A stretch of 64,000 bases of DNA from Streptomyces albogriseolus (GTDB lineage: Bacteria; Actinomycetota; Actinomycetes; Streptomycetales; Streptomycetaceae), in contig BMVA01000004.1 of NCBI GenBank assembly GCA_014650475.1, forward strand, positions 248,001 to 312,000. Reading direction: 5' to 3'. This document shows positions 29,587 through 37,468 of the stretch, piece after piece (position 1 is the stretch's first letter; the number at the start of each line of letters is the position of its first letter). The notes beneath the pieces were generated by a model, which saw only the letters and a program-made list of their open reading frames with translations, had not been told where the DNA came from and made no database searches. The translations under genes and the position numbers were made by a program.

Positions 29587-30294
29587 GTGACGCAGTATGG
29601 GCGGGTGGACAGAGTGCGACTGCTCGTGGTGGACGACGACCCTCCGATAGCCGACCTGGTGGCGACGGTCGCCCGGTACGAGGGGTGGGAGGCGGTCACC
29701 GCCCACACCGGCGCGGAGGCGCTGCGCCGCGCCGACGCGTTCCGCCCGGACATCGTCGTGCTCGACCTGATGCTGCCGGACGTCGACGGCTTCGGGGTGC
29801 TGGACGGGCTGCGCCGCTCCGGGCGGATGGTGCCGGTGGTGTTCCTCACCGCGCGGGACGGGGTCGCCGACCGGGTGGCGGGGCTGACCCGGGGCGGGGA
29901 CGACTACCTGGTCAAGCCGTTCGCGGTCGAGGAGCTGATGGCGCGGCTGCGGACGGTGCTGCGGCGCAGCTCGGGCCCGGACGTCGCCCGGTCGGTGCTG
30001 CGGGTGGGCGACCTGACGATGGACGAGGACACCCGGGAGGTGCGGCGCGGCGAGCATCCGCTGGCGCTCACCCCGACCGAGTACGAGGTGCTGCGGTATC
30101 TGATGCGCCGCTCCCCCACCGTGCTGACGAAGGCCCAGATCCTCGACCATGTGTGGGAGTACGGCTTCGGCGGCCGGTCCAACGTGGTGGAGCTGGTGGT
30201 CAGCCGGCTGCGGCGCAAGCTGGACGCCACCGGCGCGCCGCTGATCCGGACCGTGCGGGGCTTCGGGTACGTGATCCGCCAGGCGGCGGAGTGA
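29587..30294 (+). CDS. OmpR/PhoB-family response regulator
   Basis: 235 aa. Receiver domain (about 9-120): acidic pocket VVDDDPP, phosphoacceptor Asp in VVLDLMLPD, Thr in FLTARD, Lys in YLVKPFAVEE. The C-terminal winged-helix DNA-binding domain (about 135-230) has LTPTEYEVLRYLMR and VELVVSRLRRKLD...IRTVRGFGYVI. GTG 29587 has GGGAGGGG just upstream. Its stop overlaps the kinase start by four bases. It sits divergently from the osmoprotectant importer, so that operon is a possible but unproven target. Confidence 0.93.
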   Translation: MTQYGRVDRVRLLVVDDDPPIADLVATVARYEGWEAVTAHTGAEALRRADAFRPDIVVLDLMLPDVDGFGVLDGLRRSGRMVPVVFLTARDGVADRVAGLTRGGDDYLVKPFAVEELMARLRTVLRRSSGPDVARSVLRVGDLTMDEDTREVRRGEHPLALTPTEYEVLRYLMRRSPTVLTKAQILDHVWEYGFGGRSNVVELVVSRLRRKLDATGAPLIRTVRGFGYVIRQAAE

Positions 30295-31745
30295 GGACCG
30301 CCGCCCGGCGGCTGCGGGACACCTACCGGCGGATGCGGCTCGGCACCCGACTGGCGCTGGGCCTCGGGGTGCTGTCGCTCGCGGTGTTCGCGGTCGTCGG
30401 CACGGCGCTCACCGCGTACATGCGGGACTATCTCGAACAGCAGCTCGGCGAGCAGCTGAAGCTCATCCAGACCGTGCAGGCCAAGGACGCGGCGGCGCAC
30501 GGCACGGTGCGGCGCAAGCCGTACTACGGCTGGTACACGGCGGTGTACGACGTCAGCGGCGGCTCGGTCTCGCTGCGCCGGCCCGCCGACGTGCCGGACG
30601 ACACCCGGCCGCTGGCCGATCTGGCGCGGGCGATGGCGCACTCCGACACCGAGCTGATGCGCACGGCGCGGATCGACGGGGAGGGCACGTACCGGCTGCG
30701 CGGCTGCGAGGTCGAGCCGGGGGTGGTGCTGGTGAGCGCGGCCCCGGTGGAGGACGTGGAGGAGACCGTCGAACGGCTGGTCACCGTGCAGGTGGTGGTG
30801 TTCGCGCTGGCGCTGACGGCTCTGGTGGTGTTCGGACGGCGGATGCTGCGGCGCGGTCTCAAGCCGCTGAGCGACATGGCGCACACCGCGCACGGCATCA
30901 CCTCGCACGACCTGACCGAGGCGGCGGCCCGGCTGCCGCTGCGCGCGGACGGACGCGACGGCGGGCGTGAGGTGGCCGAGCTGCGCACCGCGTTCAACAC
31001 GATGCTGGAGCACATCGACGACTCCCTCGCGGTCCGTGCGGAGGCGGAGCTGCGGCTGCGCCGCTTCGTCGCGGACGCCTCGCACGAACTGCGCACCCCG
31101 CTGATGTCGGTACGCGGCTACGCGGACCTGTTCCAGTACGCCGCCGCCAACGAACCGGCCGAGCGGGAGCGGCACCTGGCGCGGCTGCGGGCCGAGGCGG
31201 CGCGCATGGGGATCCTGCTGGACGACCTGCTGCTGCTCGCCCGGCTGGACGCGGCGGAGGCGGAGACGCCGCTGCGGACGGCGGACACCGACCTGACGGA
31301 GCTGGTGCAGCAGGCGGCGGACGCGTTCCGTGCGGGCCGTCCCGCCCATCCGCTCACGGTGACCACGCGCACCACCGGCCCGCTGGTCCTGCGCCTCGAC
31401 CCGCAGCGGATACGGCAGGTGCTGGACAACCTGCTCGCCAACGCCGCCGTGCACACCCCGCCCGGCACCCCGGTGACCGTCGAGCTCGCCGCCGGCGCCG
31501 GCACGGCCCTGGTGCGGGTCGCCGACGCGGGCCCCGGCATCCCGGCGGACCACCGGGACCGGGTCTTCGACCGCTTCTACCGCGTCGACAAGGCCCGCAC
31601 CCGCGACCGCGGCGGCAGCGGACTCGGCCTGGCGGTCGCCCGCTCCCTGGTCCGCGCCCACGGCGGCGACATCGACCTGACGAGCGGACCGGGGGCGACG
31701 GTGTTCACGGTGCGGCTGCCGTTCCGGGGTCTTACGGAGGTGTGA
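30291..31745 (+). CDS. Sensor histidine kinase (partner of the regulator at 29587)
   Basis: 484 aa. TM1 about 18-42 (LALGLGVLSLAVFAVVG), an extracytoplasmic sensor of about 120 residues, TM2 about 160-182 (VQVVVFALALTALVVF), HAMP, HisKA with phosphoacceptor His in DASHELRTPLMSV, then HATPase_c with N-box LDNLLANAAVHT, DAGPGIP and GSGLGLAV. All catalytic boxes are present. Starts with GTG overlapping the regulator stop (GTGA). Signal unknown. Confidence 0.93.
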   Translation: MRTAARRLRDTYRRMRLGTRLALGLGVLSLAVFAVVGTALTAYMRDYLEQQLGEQLKLIQTVQAKDAAAHGTVRRKPYYGWYTAVYDVSGGSVSLRRPADVPDDTRPLADLARAMAHSDTELMRTARIDGEGTYRLRGCEVEPGVVLVSAAPVEDVEETVERLVTVQVVVFALALTALVVFGRRMLRRGLKPLSDMAHTAHGITSHDLTEAAARLPLRADGRDGGREVAELRTAFNTMLEHIDDSLAVRAEAELRLRRFVADASHELRTPLMSVRGYADLFQYAAANEPAERERHLARLRAEAARMGILLDDLLLLARLDAAEAETPLRTADTDLTELVQQAADAFRAGRPAHPLTVTTRTTGPLVLRLDPQRIRQVLDNLLANAAVHTPPGTPVTVELAAGAGTALVRVADAGPGIPADHRDRVFDRFYRVDKARTRDRGGSGLGLAVARSLVRAHGGDIDLTSGPGATVFTVRLPFRGLTEV

Positions 31746-31797
31746 CGTGCCGGGCGCCAGGCCGCGTCCGAAGCGGGCGCGGGCTTAGCGTGAGGGC

Positions 31798-32787
31798 ATG
31801 CGTGTGCTGGTCACCGGCGGTGCCGGGTTCATCGGGTCCCATGTCGTGACGGCGTTGCGGGAGCGCGGGCACGAGCCCGTCGTGTTCGACGTCCGCGGCG
31901 ACCCGGCGGCGGACGTGCGCGCGCCGGACGCGGTGCGGGCGGCGCTCGACGGCGTGGACGCGGTCTGCCACCAGGCGGCCATGGTCGGCCTCGGCACCGG
32001 TTTCGCCGACGCGCCCGAGTACGTCTCCCGCAACGACCTCGGCACGGCCGTCCTGCTGACCGCGATGGCCGACGCGGGCGTACGACGGCTGGTGCTGGCC
32101 GGCTCGATGGTGGTGTACGGCGAGGGCCGCTACGAGTGTGCCGGGCACGGGGTCGTACGGCCGGGCCCGCGCGCCGTGGAGGACCTGGCGGCCGGGCGGT
32201 TCGAACCGCCGTGCCCGGTGTGCGGGGCCGCCCTCGCCCCGGGCCTGGTCGCCGAGGACGCCCCCGCCGACCCGCGCAACGTGTACGCCACGACCAAGCT
32301 GGCGCAGGAACACCTGGCCGCCGCGTGGGCGCGCGCGACGGGCGGCTCGGCGGTGTCGCTGCGCTACCACAACGTGTACGGTCCGGGCATGCCCCGGGAC
32401 ACCCCCTACGCCGGGGTCGCGTCCTTCTTCCGCTCCGCCCTGGCCCGCGGGGAGGCCCCGCGCGTCTTCGAGGACGGCGACCAGCGCCGGGACTTCGTGC
32501 ACGTCCGGGATGTCGCCTCGGCCAACGTGGCGGCCCTGGAGGCGGATCCGCCGGCCGGCGCCCTCACCGCGTACAACACGGGCAGCGGCACGCCGCACAC
32601 GGTCGGCGAGATGGCCCGCGCCCTGGCCGAGGCCCACGGCGGCCCGTCCCCCGTCGTCACCGGCGACTACCGCCTGGGCGACGTCCGCCACATCACCGCG
32701 GACTCCACCCGCCTACGAGCCGACCTCGGCTGGAAGCCGGAGGTCACCTTCGAGGCAGGAATGAGAGAGTTCGCAAGCGCCCTGTAG
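31798..32787 (+). CDS. NAD-dependent nucleotide-sugar epimerase/dehydratase
   Basis: 329 aa. Extended short-chain dehydrogenase: NAD-binding VTGGAGFIGSHVV at residues 4-16, catalytic Tyr163-x3-Lys167 in YATTKLAQE, and SMVVYG. It has an unusual insertion with PPCPVCG (Cys139, Cys142) before the active site, which could bind metal. It probably converts a nucleotide sugar for the glycosyltransferase cluster at 34.9-40.2 kb, from which a two-component system on the reverse strand separates it. GAGGG precedes the ATG. The TAG stop is formed by the first bases of a dispersed intergenic repeat. Confidence 0.87.
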   Translation: MRVLVTGGAGFIGSHVVTALRERGHEPVVFDVRGDPAADVRAPDAVRAALDGVDAVCHQAAMVGLGTGFADAPEYVSRNDLGTAVLLTAMADAGVRRLVLAGSMVVYGEGRYECAGHGVVRPGPRAVEDLAAGRFEPPCPVCGAALAPGLVAEDAPADPRNVYATTKLAQEHLAAAWARATGGSAVSLRYHNVYGPGMPRDTPYAGVASFFRSALARGEAPRVFEDGDQRRDFVHVRDVASANVAALEADPPAGALTAYNTGSGTPHTVGEMARALAEAHGGPSPVVTGDYRLGDVRHITADSTRLRADLGWKPEVTFEAGMREFASAL

Positions 32788-32828
32788 GGGCGCGGGGAAC
32801 TGCGCGCTCAACCCCCACCGCCCCGCGG
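32786..32828. repeat. Streptomyces intergenic repeat, copy 1
   Basis: 43 bases beginning AGGGGCGCGGGGAACTGCGC and ending CCGCCCCGCGG. I recognise this as a repeat very common in Streptomyces chromosomes near gene ends. Its first bases supply the stop codon of the epimerase gene. It matches copy 2 with only a few differences. Confidence 0.85.
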
Positions 32829-32858
32829 TGAACACTCGACGCCAACCCCCACCCCCTC

Positions 32859-32901
32859 AGGGGCGCGGGGAACTGCGCGCCCAGCCCCCACCGGCCCGCG
32901 C
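32859..32901. repeat. Streptomyces intergenic repeat, copy 2
   Basis: Same orientation as copy 1, 73 bases later, with the same AGGGGCGCGGGGAACTGCGC core followed by CCAGCCCCCACCGGCCCGCG. Together the copies fill the gap between two convergent genes and probably act in termination or mRNA 3'-end protection. Confidence 0.85.
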
Positions 32902-32931
32902 CGAACCCTCAACCGCACGCCCCCGAAACCC

Positions 32932-34041
32932 TCACCCCGCCACAGGCAACGTCACCTCGAACCGGCACCCGCCGGAAACGTTCCGCACCGTCGCCCTCCC
33001 CCGATGCGCCTCCACGATCCCCCGCACGATCGCCAGCCCCAGCCCCGCCCCCGCCGGAGGCGTCCTCGCATGGGTCCCCCGCCACCCCGTGTCGAAGACA
33101 CGGTGCAGGTCCTCCTCGGGAATCCCCCCGCACCCGTCCGTCACGGACAGCACCACCCCCTCCCCCGCCCGCCGCGCGGACACCGCGACCGTGCCGTCCG
33201 CCGGCGTCCGCCGGATCGCGTTGACCAGCAGATTCCCCAGCACCCGGCTCATCTCCCGCCCGTCCACCTCCACCGGCACCGGTTCCACCCCGTCCCCGAC
33301 GAGCCGCACCCCGTGCTCACGAGCGAGCGGATCCGCCCCCGCGAGGGCGTCGCCGACGAGGTCGTAGACGCTCATCCGGGCCGGCGACAGCGACAACGCC
33401 CCCGCGTGGATCCGGGACAGCTCGAAAAGGTCCCCGACCATCTCGTTCAGCCGCTCCACCTCCGTGCGGATCTGCCGGAGATAGCGGTCGGGATCGGCGG
33501 CCACCCCGTCCTCCAGCGCCTCGGCCATCGCCCGCAGTCCGGCGAGCGGGGTCCGCAGGTCGTGCGAGATCCAGGCGACGAGCTCCCGCCGGGAGGTCTC
33601 CAGGGCCCGCTCCCGGTCCCGCGACTCCGCGAGCCTCACACTCGTGGCCTGCAACTCCCGGCTCAGCGCCGCGAACTCGGCCGCGGCGGGCCCGTCCGGC
33701 GCGGCGAAGTCCCCACCGTCCCCGAACGACCGTGCGGCCAGCGTGAGTTCATGGCTCCGGGCGACGACCCACCGCCCCAGCAACAACGCGGTGACCAGCG
33801 AGACCACCGCGGCCATGGCGACGACGGTCGTCACCACGCTCAGATCGTGCGCCGAAAGGAACATCGCGCGGGCGACGGCCAGCGTCCCCGCCAGCATCGC
33901 CGCGACCGCGACGGCGGCGACGACCGCGAGGTGCGCGGTCAGCGACCACCGCCGGATCAGCAGCAGGACGCCCGCGCCGAGCACACCGGCCGCGGTGGCG
34001 CCGAGGAACGCGAACAGGGCGATGAGCAGAGCGTCGCGCAC
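32932..34041 (-). CDS. Sensor histidine kinase
   Basis: 369 aa. Two N-terminal membrane helices close together (about 5-30 and 36-60, then about 70-92), with almost no extracellular part, so it may sense within the membrane or through a partner. HAMP-like linker, HisKA His in VAWISHDLRTPLAGL, HATPase_c N-box LGNLLVNAIRRTP, TDGCGGIP, and GAGLGLAIV. GTG 34041 has AGGAGGGG seven bases upstream. It starts 4 bases after the regulator stop. Ends at the repeat region. Confidence 0.92.
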   Translation of the reverse strand: MRDALLIALFAFLGATAAGVLGAGVLLLIRRWSLTAHLAVVAAVAVAAMLAGTLAVARAMFLSAHDLSVVTTVVAMAAVVSLVTALLLGRWVVARSHELTLAARSFGDGGDFAAPDGPAAAEFAALSRELQATSVRLAESRDRERALETSRRELVAWISHDLRTPLAGLRAMAEALEDGVAADPDRYLRQIRTEVERLNEMVGDLFELSRIHAGALSLSPARMSVYDLVGDALAGADPLAREHGVRLVGDGVEPVPVEVDGREMSRVLGNLLVNAIRRTPADGTVAVSARRAGEGVVLSVTDGCGGIPEEDLHRVFDTGWRGTHARTPPAGAGLGLAIVRGIVEAHRGRATVRNVSGGCRFEVTLPVAG

Positions 34042-34045
34042 CGTC

Positions 34046-34786
34046 TCACCCCTCCTCGGTCGTCGCGGGGTCGAAGCGGTAGCCGACGCCCCACACGGTG
34101 CGGATGAGCCGGGGCCGCGCCGGGTCGTCCTCGACCTTGCCGCGCAGCCGCCGCACATGGACGGTCACGGTGGACAGGTCGCCGAAGTCCCAGCCCCACA
34201 CCTCCCGCATCAGCTCCTCCCGCGCGAACGCCCGTCCGGGGTGTGCGAGGAAGAACGCGAGGAGGTCGAACTCCCTCACGGTCAACGCGAGTTCGGCCCC
34301 ATTCTTGACGGCCCGCCGGGCCTCCGGGTCGGCGGTGAGCCCGGCCGCCCGCAGCACACCGGAACCGGCGCCGGGACCGGACGCGTCCCCCGCCGGCCGC
34401 GCGCGGCGCAGCACGGACCCCACCCGCAGCACCAGTTCACGCGGGCTGAACGGCTTGGTGACGTAGTCGTCGGCGCCGACCTCCAGGCCGAGGATGCGGT
34501 CGTCCTCGTCGCCCCGCGCGGTGAGCATGATGACCGGCACCGGCCCCTGCCCGCGCATCCTGCGGCACACCTCGAGGCCGTCCATGCCGGGCAGCATGAG
34601 GTCGAGGACGACCAGGTCGGGCCGGTGGGCGGCCGCGCGGGCGAGGGCGTCGGGGCCGTCGCCGGCCCGGTCGACGACGTACCCGGCGCGGTCGAGGTAG
34701 CCCGTGACGATCTCGGCGACGGTGGGGTCGTCGTCGACGACGAGGACCCGGGCTCCGGCCCCGCCGCCGGTGGGTGGCTGCTCCAT
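34046..34786 (-). CDS. OmpR-family response regulator
   Basis: 246 aa. Receiver: VVDDDPTV, phosphoacceptor Asp in VVLDLMLPG, Thr in MLTARG, Lys in YVTKPFSPRE. A Gly/Ala-rich linker precedes the winged helix with LTVREFDLLAFFLAHPG and VTVHVRRLRGKVE...IRTVWGVGYRF. Partner of the kinase that follows. Divergent from the GT2 gene (113 bp), making the glycosyltransferase cluster a candidate target. Confidence 0.92.
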   Translation of the reverse strand: MEQPPTGGGAGARVLVVDDDPTVAEIVTGYLDRAGYVVDRAGDGPDALARAAAHRPDLVVLDLMLPGMDGLEVCRRMRGQGPVPVIMLTARGDEDDRILGLEVGADDYVTKPFSPRELVLRVGSVLRRARPAGDASGPGAGSGVLRAAGLTADPEARRAVKNGAELALTVREFDLLAFFLAHPGRAFAREELMREVWGWDFGDLSTVTVHVRRLRGKVEDDPARPRLIRTVWGVGYRFDPATTEEG

Positions 34787-34899
34787 GCCGTCCAGCCTCG
34801 CACCCCGTGCGCGCGAACCGCCGGGGCGGGCGGCGACGTCCGAGTTTCGTAAGGAGCCGATGCCCGGTATGCCCGTTTCACGTTCGTAGGGTGAGAGCC

Positions 34900-35625
34900 G
34901 TGACCACCTCCCCCTCCTCCCCGGAACCACCGCCGGGCGGCCCGGCCCTGTCCGTGGACGTCGTCCTGCCCTGTCTCGACGAGGCCGCGGCGCTGCCGTG
35001 GGTGCTGCGGCGGATCCCGCCCGGCTGGCGGGCGCTCGTCGTGGACAACGGCTCCACGGACGGCTCCGACCGCGTCGCCGGCGAACTCGGCGCCACCGTC
35101 GTGCGCGAGGCGCGGCGCGGCTTCGGCGCCGCCTGCCACGCCGGACTGACCGCGGCCACGGCCGAGTTCGTCTGCTTCTGCGACTGCGACGCCTCGCTGG
35201 ACCCGGCGGACCTGGTGCCGTTCGTCGACGAGATCCGCTCCGGCGCCGCCGACCTGGTACTGGGCCGGCGCCGTCCGCGGGGGCGGGGCGCCTGGCCGCC
35301 GCACGCCCGCGCGGGCAACGCGGCCCTCGCCCTGCTGCTGCGCCGCCGCACCGGACTGCGGCTGCGCGACCTCGGCCCGCTGCGGGCGGCCCGGCGCGCG
35401 GAGCTGCTCGCGCTCGGCCTCGCCGACCGGCGCAGCGGCTACCCGCTGGAGATGGTGGTGCGCGCCGCCGACGCCGGCTGGCGGATCACCGAGCACGACG
35501 TGCCGTACACCCCGCGCACCGGCGCCTCCAAGGTGACCGGCACCTGGCGCGGCACCTGGCACGCCGTACGGGACATGAGCCGGGTGCTGCGGGAGCCGTC
35601 CGCACGCGAGGGGGTGACGCCGTGA
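34900..35625 (+). CDS. Family 2 glycosyltransferase (dolichol-phosphate-sugar synthase-like)
   Basis: 241 aa. GT-A fold with VDVVLPCLDEAAALPWVL, VVDNGSTDGSDRVA, and a DxD-like CDCDASL. Short, lacking membrane helices, as in TIGR04283/DPM-like enzymes that move a sugar from a nucleotide donor to a lipid carrier or small acceptor. GTG 34900 has AGGGTGAG upstream; a second GTG at 34891 is possible. Its stop overlaps the DUF2064 gene start by four bases. First gene of a tight set with a methyltransferase. Confidence 0.88.
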   Translation: MTTSPSSPEPPPGGPALSVDVVLPCLDEAAALPWVLRRIPPGWRALVVDNGSTDGSDRVAGELGATVVREARRGFGAACHAGLTAATAEFVCFCDCDASLDPADLVPFVDEIRSGAADLVLGRRRPRGRGAWPPHARAGNAALALLLRRRTGLRLRDLGPLRAARRAELLALGLADRRSGYPLEMVVRAADAGWRITEHDVPYTPRTGASKVTGTWRGTWHAVRDMSRVLREPSAREGVTP

Positions 35626-36242
35626 CAGTGCCGGAGCTGACGCTGCTGGTCATCGCGAAGGAGCCGCGGCCGGGCCGGGTGAAGACCCGGCTGACCCCGC
35701 CGTTCACGCCGGAGGAGGCGGCGGCGCTCGCCGAGGCCGCGCTCGCCGACACGCTCGACGCGGTGGCGCGCACGCCCGCGCGACGCCGGGTGCTGGTGCT
35801 GGACGGGTCGCCGGGTCGGTGGCTGCCCGCCGGTGTGGAGGTCGTGCCGCAGTGCGCGGGCGGCCTCGACGAGCGGCTGGCCGGCGCGTTCGCCGGGTGC
35901 GACGGCCCCGCCCTGCTCATCGGCATGGACACCCCGCAGGTGACGCCGGAGCTGCTCGCGGTGGACTTCGCGGACTGCGACGCCTGGTTCGGCCCGGCCG
36001 CGGACGGCGGCTTCTGGGCGCTGGGCCTGGCCGACCCCGACCCGGACCTGCTGCGCGGGGTGCCCATGTCGACGCCGCACACGGGGGCCGCGCAACGGCG
36101 GCGGCTGGACGGGCTGCGGGTACGGGACCTGCCGCTGCTGCGGGACGTGGACACGGCCCGGGACGCGGCGGCCGTCGCGGGTGCGGCGCCTGACGGACGG
36201 TTCGCCGCGCGGCTGGCCCGGCTGACGGCGGGCCGCCGGTGA
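35622..36242 (+). CDS. DUF2064 / TIGR04282-family CofC-like transferase
   Basis: 206 aa. Nucleotidyltransferase/GT-A-like fold: LLVIAKEPRPGRVKTRLTPPF (family P-loop-like motif), LLIGMDTPQVTPELL and WFGPAADGGFWALGL. This family commonly pairs with a GT2 protein, as here. In other bacteria the pair occurs in arsenosugar and other modified-sugar pathways; no arsenic gene is present here, so the substrate is open. Overlaps both neighbours by four bases (GTGA). Confidence 0.87.
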   Translation: MTVPELTLLVIAKEPRPGRVKTRLTPPFTPEEAAALAEAALADTLDAVARTPARRRVLVLDGSPGRWLPAGVEVVPQCAGGLDERLAGAFAGCDGPALLIGMDTPQVTPELLAVDFADCDAWFGPAADGGFWALGLADPDPDLLRGVPMSTPHTGAAQRRRLDGLRVRDLPLLRDVDTARDAAAVAGAAPDGRFAARLARLTAGRR

Positions 36243-36979
36243 GCGGGGCACGGGCGACGGCCGCGCCCCGCCTCGGAACGCAGCGCGCCCCCGGCCGTCC
36301 GCTCCCGGCCGCGGACCCCGCCTGGTCGGCCGACCCGTACGCCGACGCCCTGCGCGCGGGACGGGGTCCGCTGTTCCTGCGCCGCACCGACGGATGGCTG
36401 CTGCCGCTGGACGTGGAACGCTGGTGCGCGGAGCCGGACCCGGCCGACCTCGAGGTGCTGGGGCGCTGCGAGGGCGCGGTGCTGGACGTGGGCTGCGGAC
36501 CCGGCCGGCTGGTGGCCGCGCTCGAAGGGCAGGGGCGCCGGGCGCTCGGCGTCGACGTCAGCGAGGCCGCGGTGGCGCACACCGTCCGGCGCGGCGGACG
36601 GGCGCTGCGGGCCTCGGTGTTCGACCCGCTGCCCGGCGCCGGGCGCTGGGGCACGGCGCTGCTGATGGACGGCAACATCGGCATCGGCGGCGACCCGCAC
36701 GCCCTGCTGACCCGGCTGGCGGGGCTGCTCACCGCGGACGGCCTGCTCCTCGTGGAGACGGCGCCGCACCCGGACGTCGACGAGCGCCTCACGGTCCAGC
36801 TCACCGGTCCCCGCACCACCCCGGGCGCCCCCTTCCCGTGGGCCCGCCTCGGCACCCCGGCCCTGCTGAGCCGCGCCCGCGCGTGCGGCTGGCGCGTGGC
36901 GGACCAGTGGTCCGCGCACACCCGCACCTTCGTGGCCCTGCGGGCGCCCGCCGCGGAGGGCGGGCCGGGGTCCGCCTGA
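36239..36979 (+). CDS. Class I SAM-dependent methyltransferase
   Basis: 246 aa. Rossmann methyltransferase with SAM motif I VLDVGCGPGRLVAAL about residue 80, motif II GVDVSEAAV, and ALLMDGNIGIGGDP. The N-terminal 40 residues are Pro/Ala-rich. The start GTG overlaps the DUF2064 stop. It is the third member of the coupled GT2-DUF2064-MT operon, so methylation of the same sugar or lipid product is likely. Acceptor unknown. Its stop codon lies in the loop/right arm of a strong hairpin. Confidence 0.88.
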   Translation: MSGARATAAPRLGTQRAPGRPLPAADPAWSADPYADALRAGRGPLFLRRTDGWLLPLDVERWCAEPDPADLEVLGRCEGAVLDVGCGPGRLVAALEGQGRRALGVDVSEAAVAHTVRRGGRALRASVFDPLPGAGRWGTALLMDGNIGIGGDPHALLTRLAGLLTADGLLLVETAPHPDVDERLTVQLTGPRTTPGAPFPWARLGTPALLSRARACGWRVADQWSAHTRTFVALRAPAAEGGPGSA

Positions 36980-36990
36980 CCCCGGCCCGC
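36960..36990. terminator. Bidirectional terminator at the methyltransferase stop codon
   Basis: Perfect 13-bp stem GCGGGCCGGGGTC / GACCCCGGCCCGC with 5-base loop. It includes the TGA at 36977-36979 and separates convergent genes. Confidence 0.82.
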
Positions 36991-37007
36991 TTCCGGCGCC
37001 CGAGGGC

Positions 37008-37457
37008 TCATCCCGCCCCCGGCCGCCGCCTTCCGACACGCACCGCGAACAGCACCGCCGACACCCCGAACAGCGCCGCCGTGATCAGCAGCCAGCGGGC
37101 CGCGAAGCCGTCGGCGGAGAGGGCGGTGACGGCCGCGTAGCGCTGCGACACCCGGCCGGAGATCAGCGGGAACCACACCAGGAGCAGCAGCCCGGACAGG
37201 GCGGCCGGGACGCGGACGTGGTTCACCCAGGCCGCGCGCCCGGCCGTGACGGTGACCAGGGCGCGGTCGGCCGCCGCGTACAGCGGCAGCAGCACCAGGT
37301 CGTGGACCAGCGCCGCGCCCACGAACCACAGGGTGATCATCGGCCAGTCGCCGTCGAGCAGCCGCACCCCCGCGTACGCGCACAGGGCGAACGAGCACAG
37401 CAGCACCAGGAGAGGGAAGGGGCTGCCCGGCACCGGCCGGGGCATCCGCTCGGGCAC
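37008..37457 (-). CDS. Small membrane protein, unknown function
   Basis: 149 aa. Four hydrophobic segments are visible: LLVLLCSFALCAYAG, ITLWFVGAALVHDLVLLPLYA, VPAALSGLLLLVWFPLI and WLLITAALFGVSAVLFAV. A basic tail ends the protein. No motif that I can assign. The GTG at 37457 has AGGAG eight bases upstream. It follows the molybdo-oxidoreductase gene by 11 bases on the same strand, so it is likely its operon partner, perhaps a membrane anchor or quinone-side subunit. Confidence 0.8.
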   Translation of the reverse strand: MPERMPRPVPGSPFPLLVLLCSFALCAYAGVRLLDGDWPMITLWFVGAALVHDLVLLPLYAAADRALVTVTAGRAAWVNHVRVPAALSGLLLLVWFPLISGRVSQRYAAVTALSADGFAARWLLITAALFGVSAVLFAVRVGRRRPGAG

Positions 37458-37468
37458 CGGACGTCTCC

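Noticed and set aside
31781-31790. TTA-containing stretches elsewhere (for example 20676, 31782, 42614, 44911)
   Set aside because: These lie in intergenic DNA or out of frame, so only the SulP codon counts as a bldA target.
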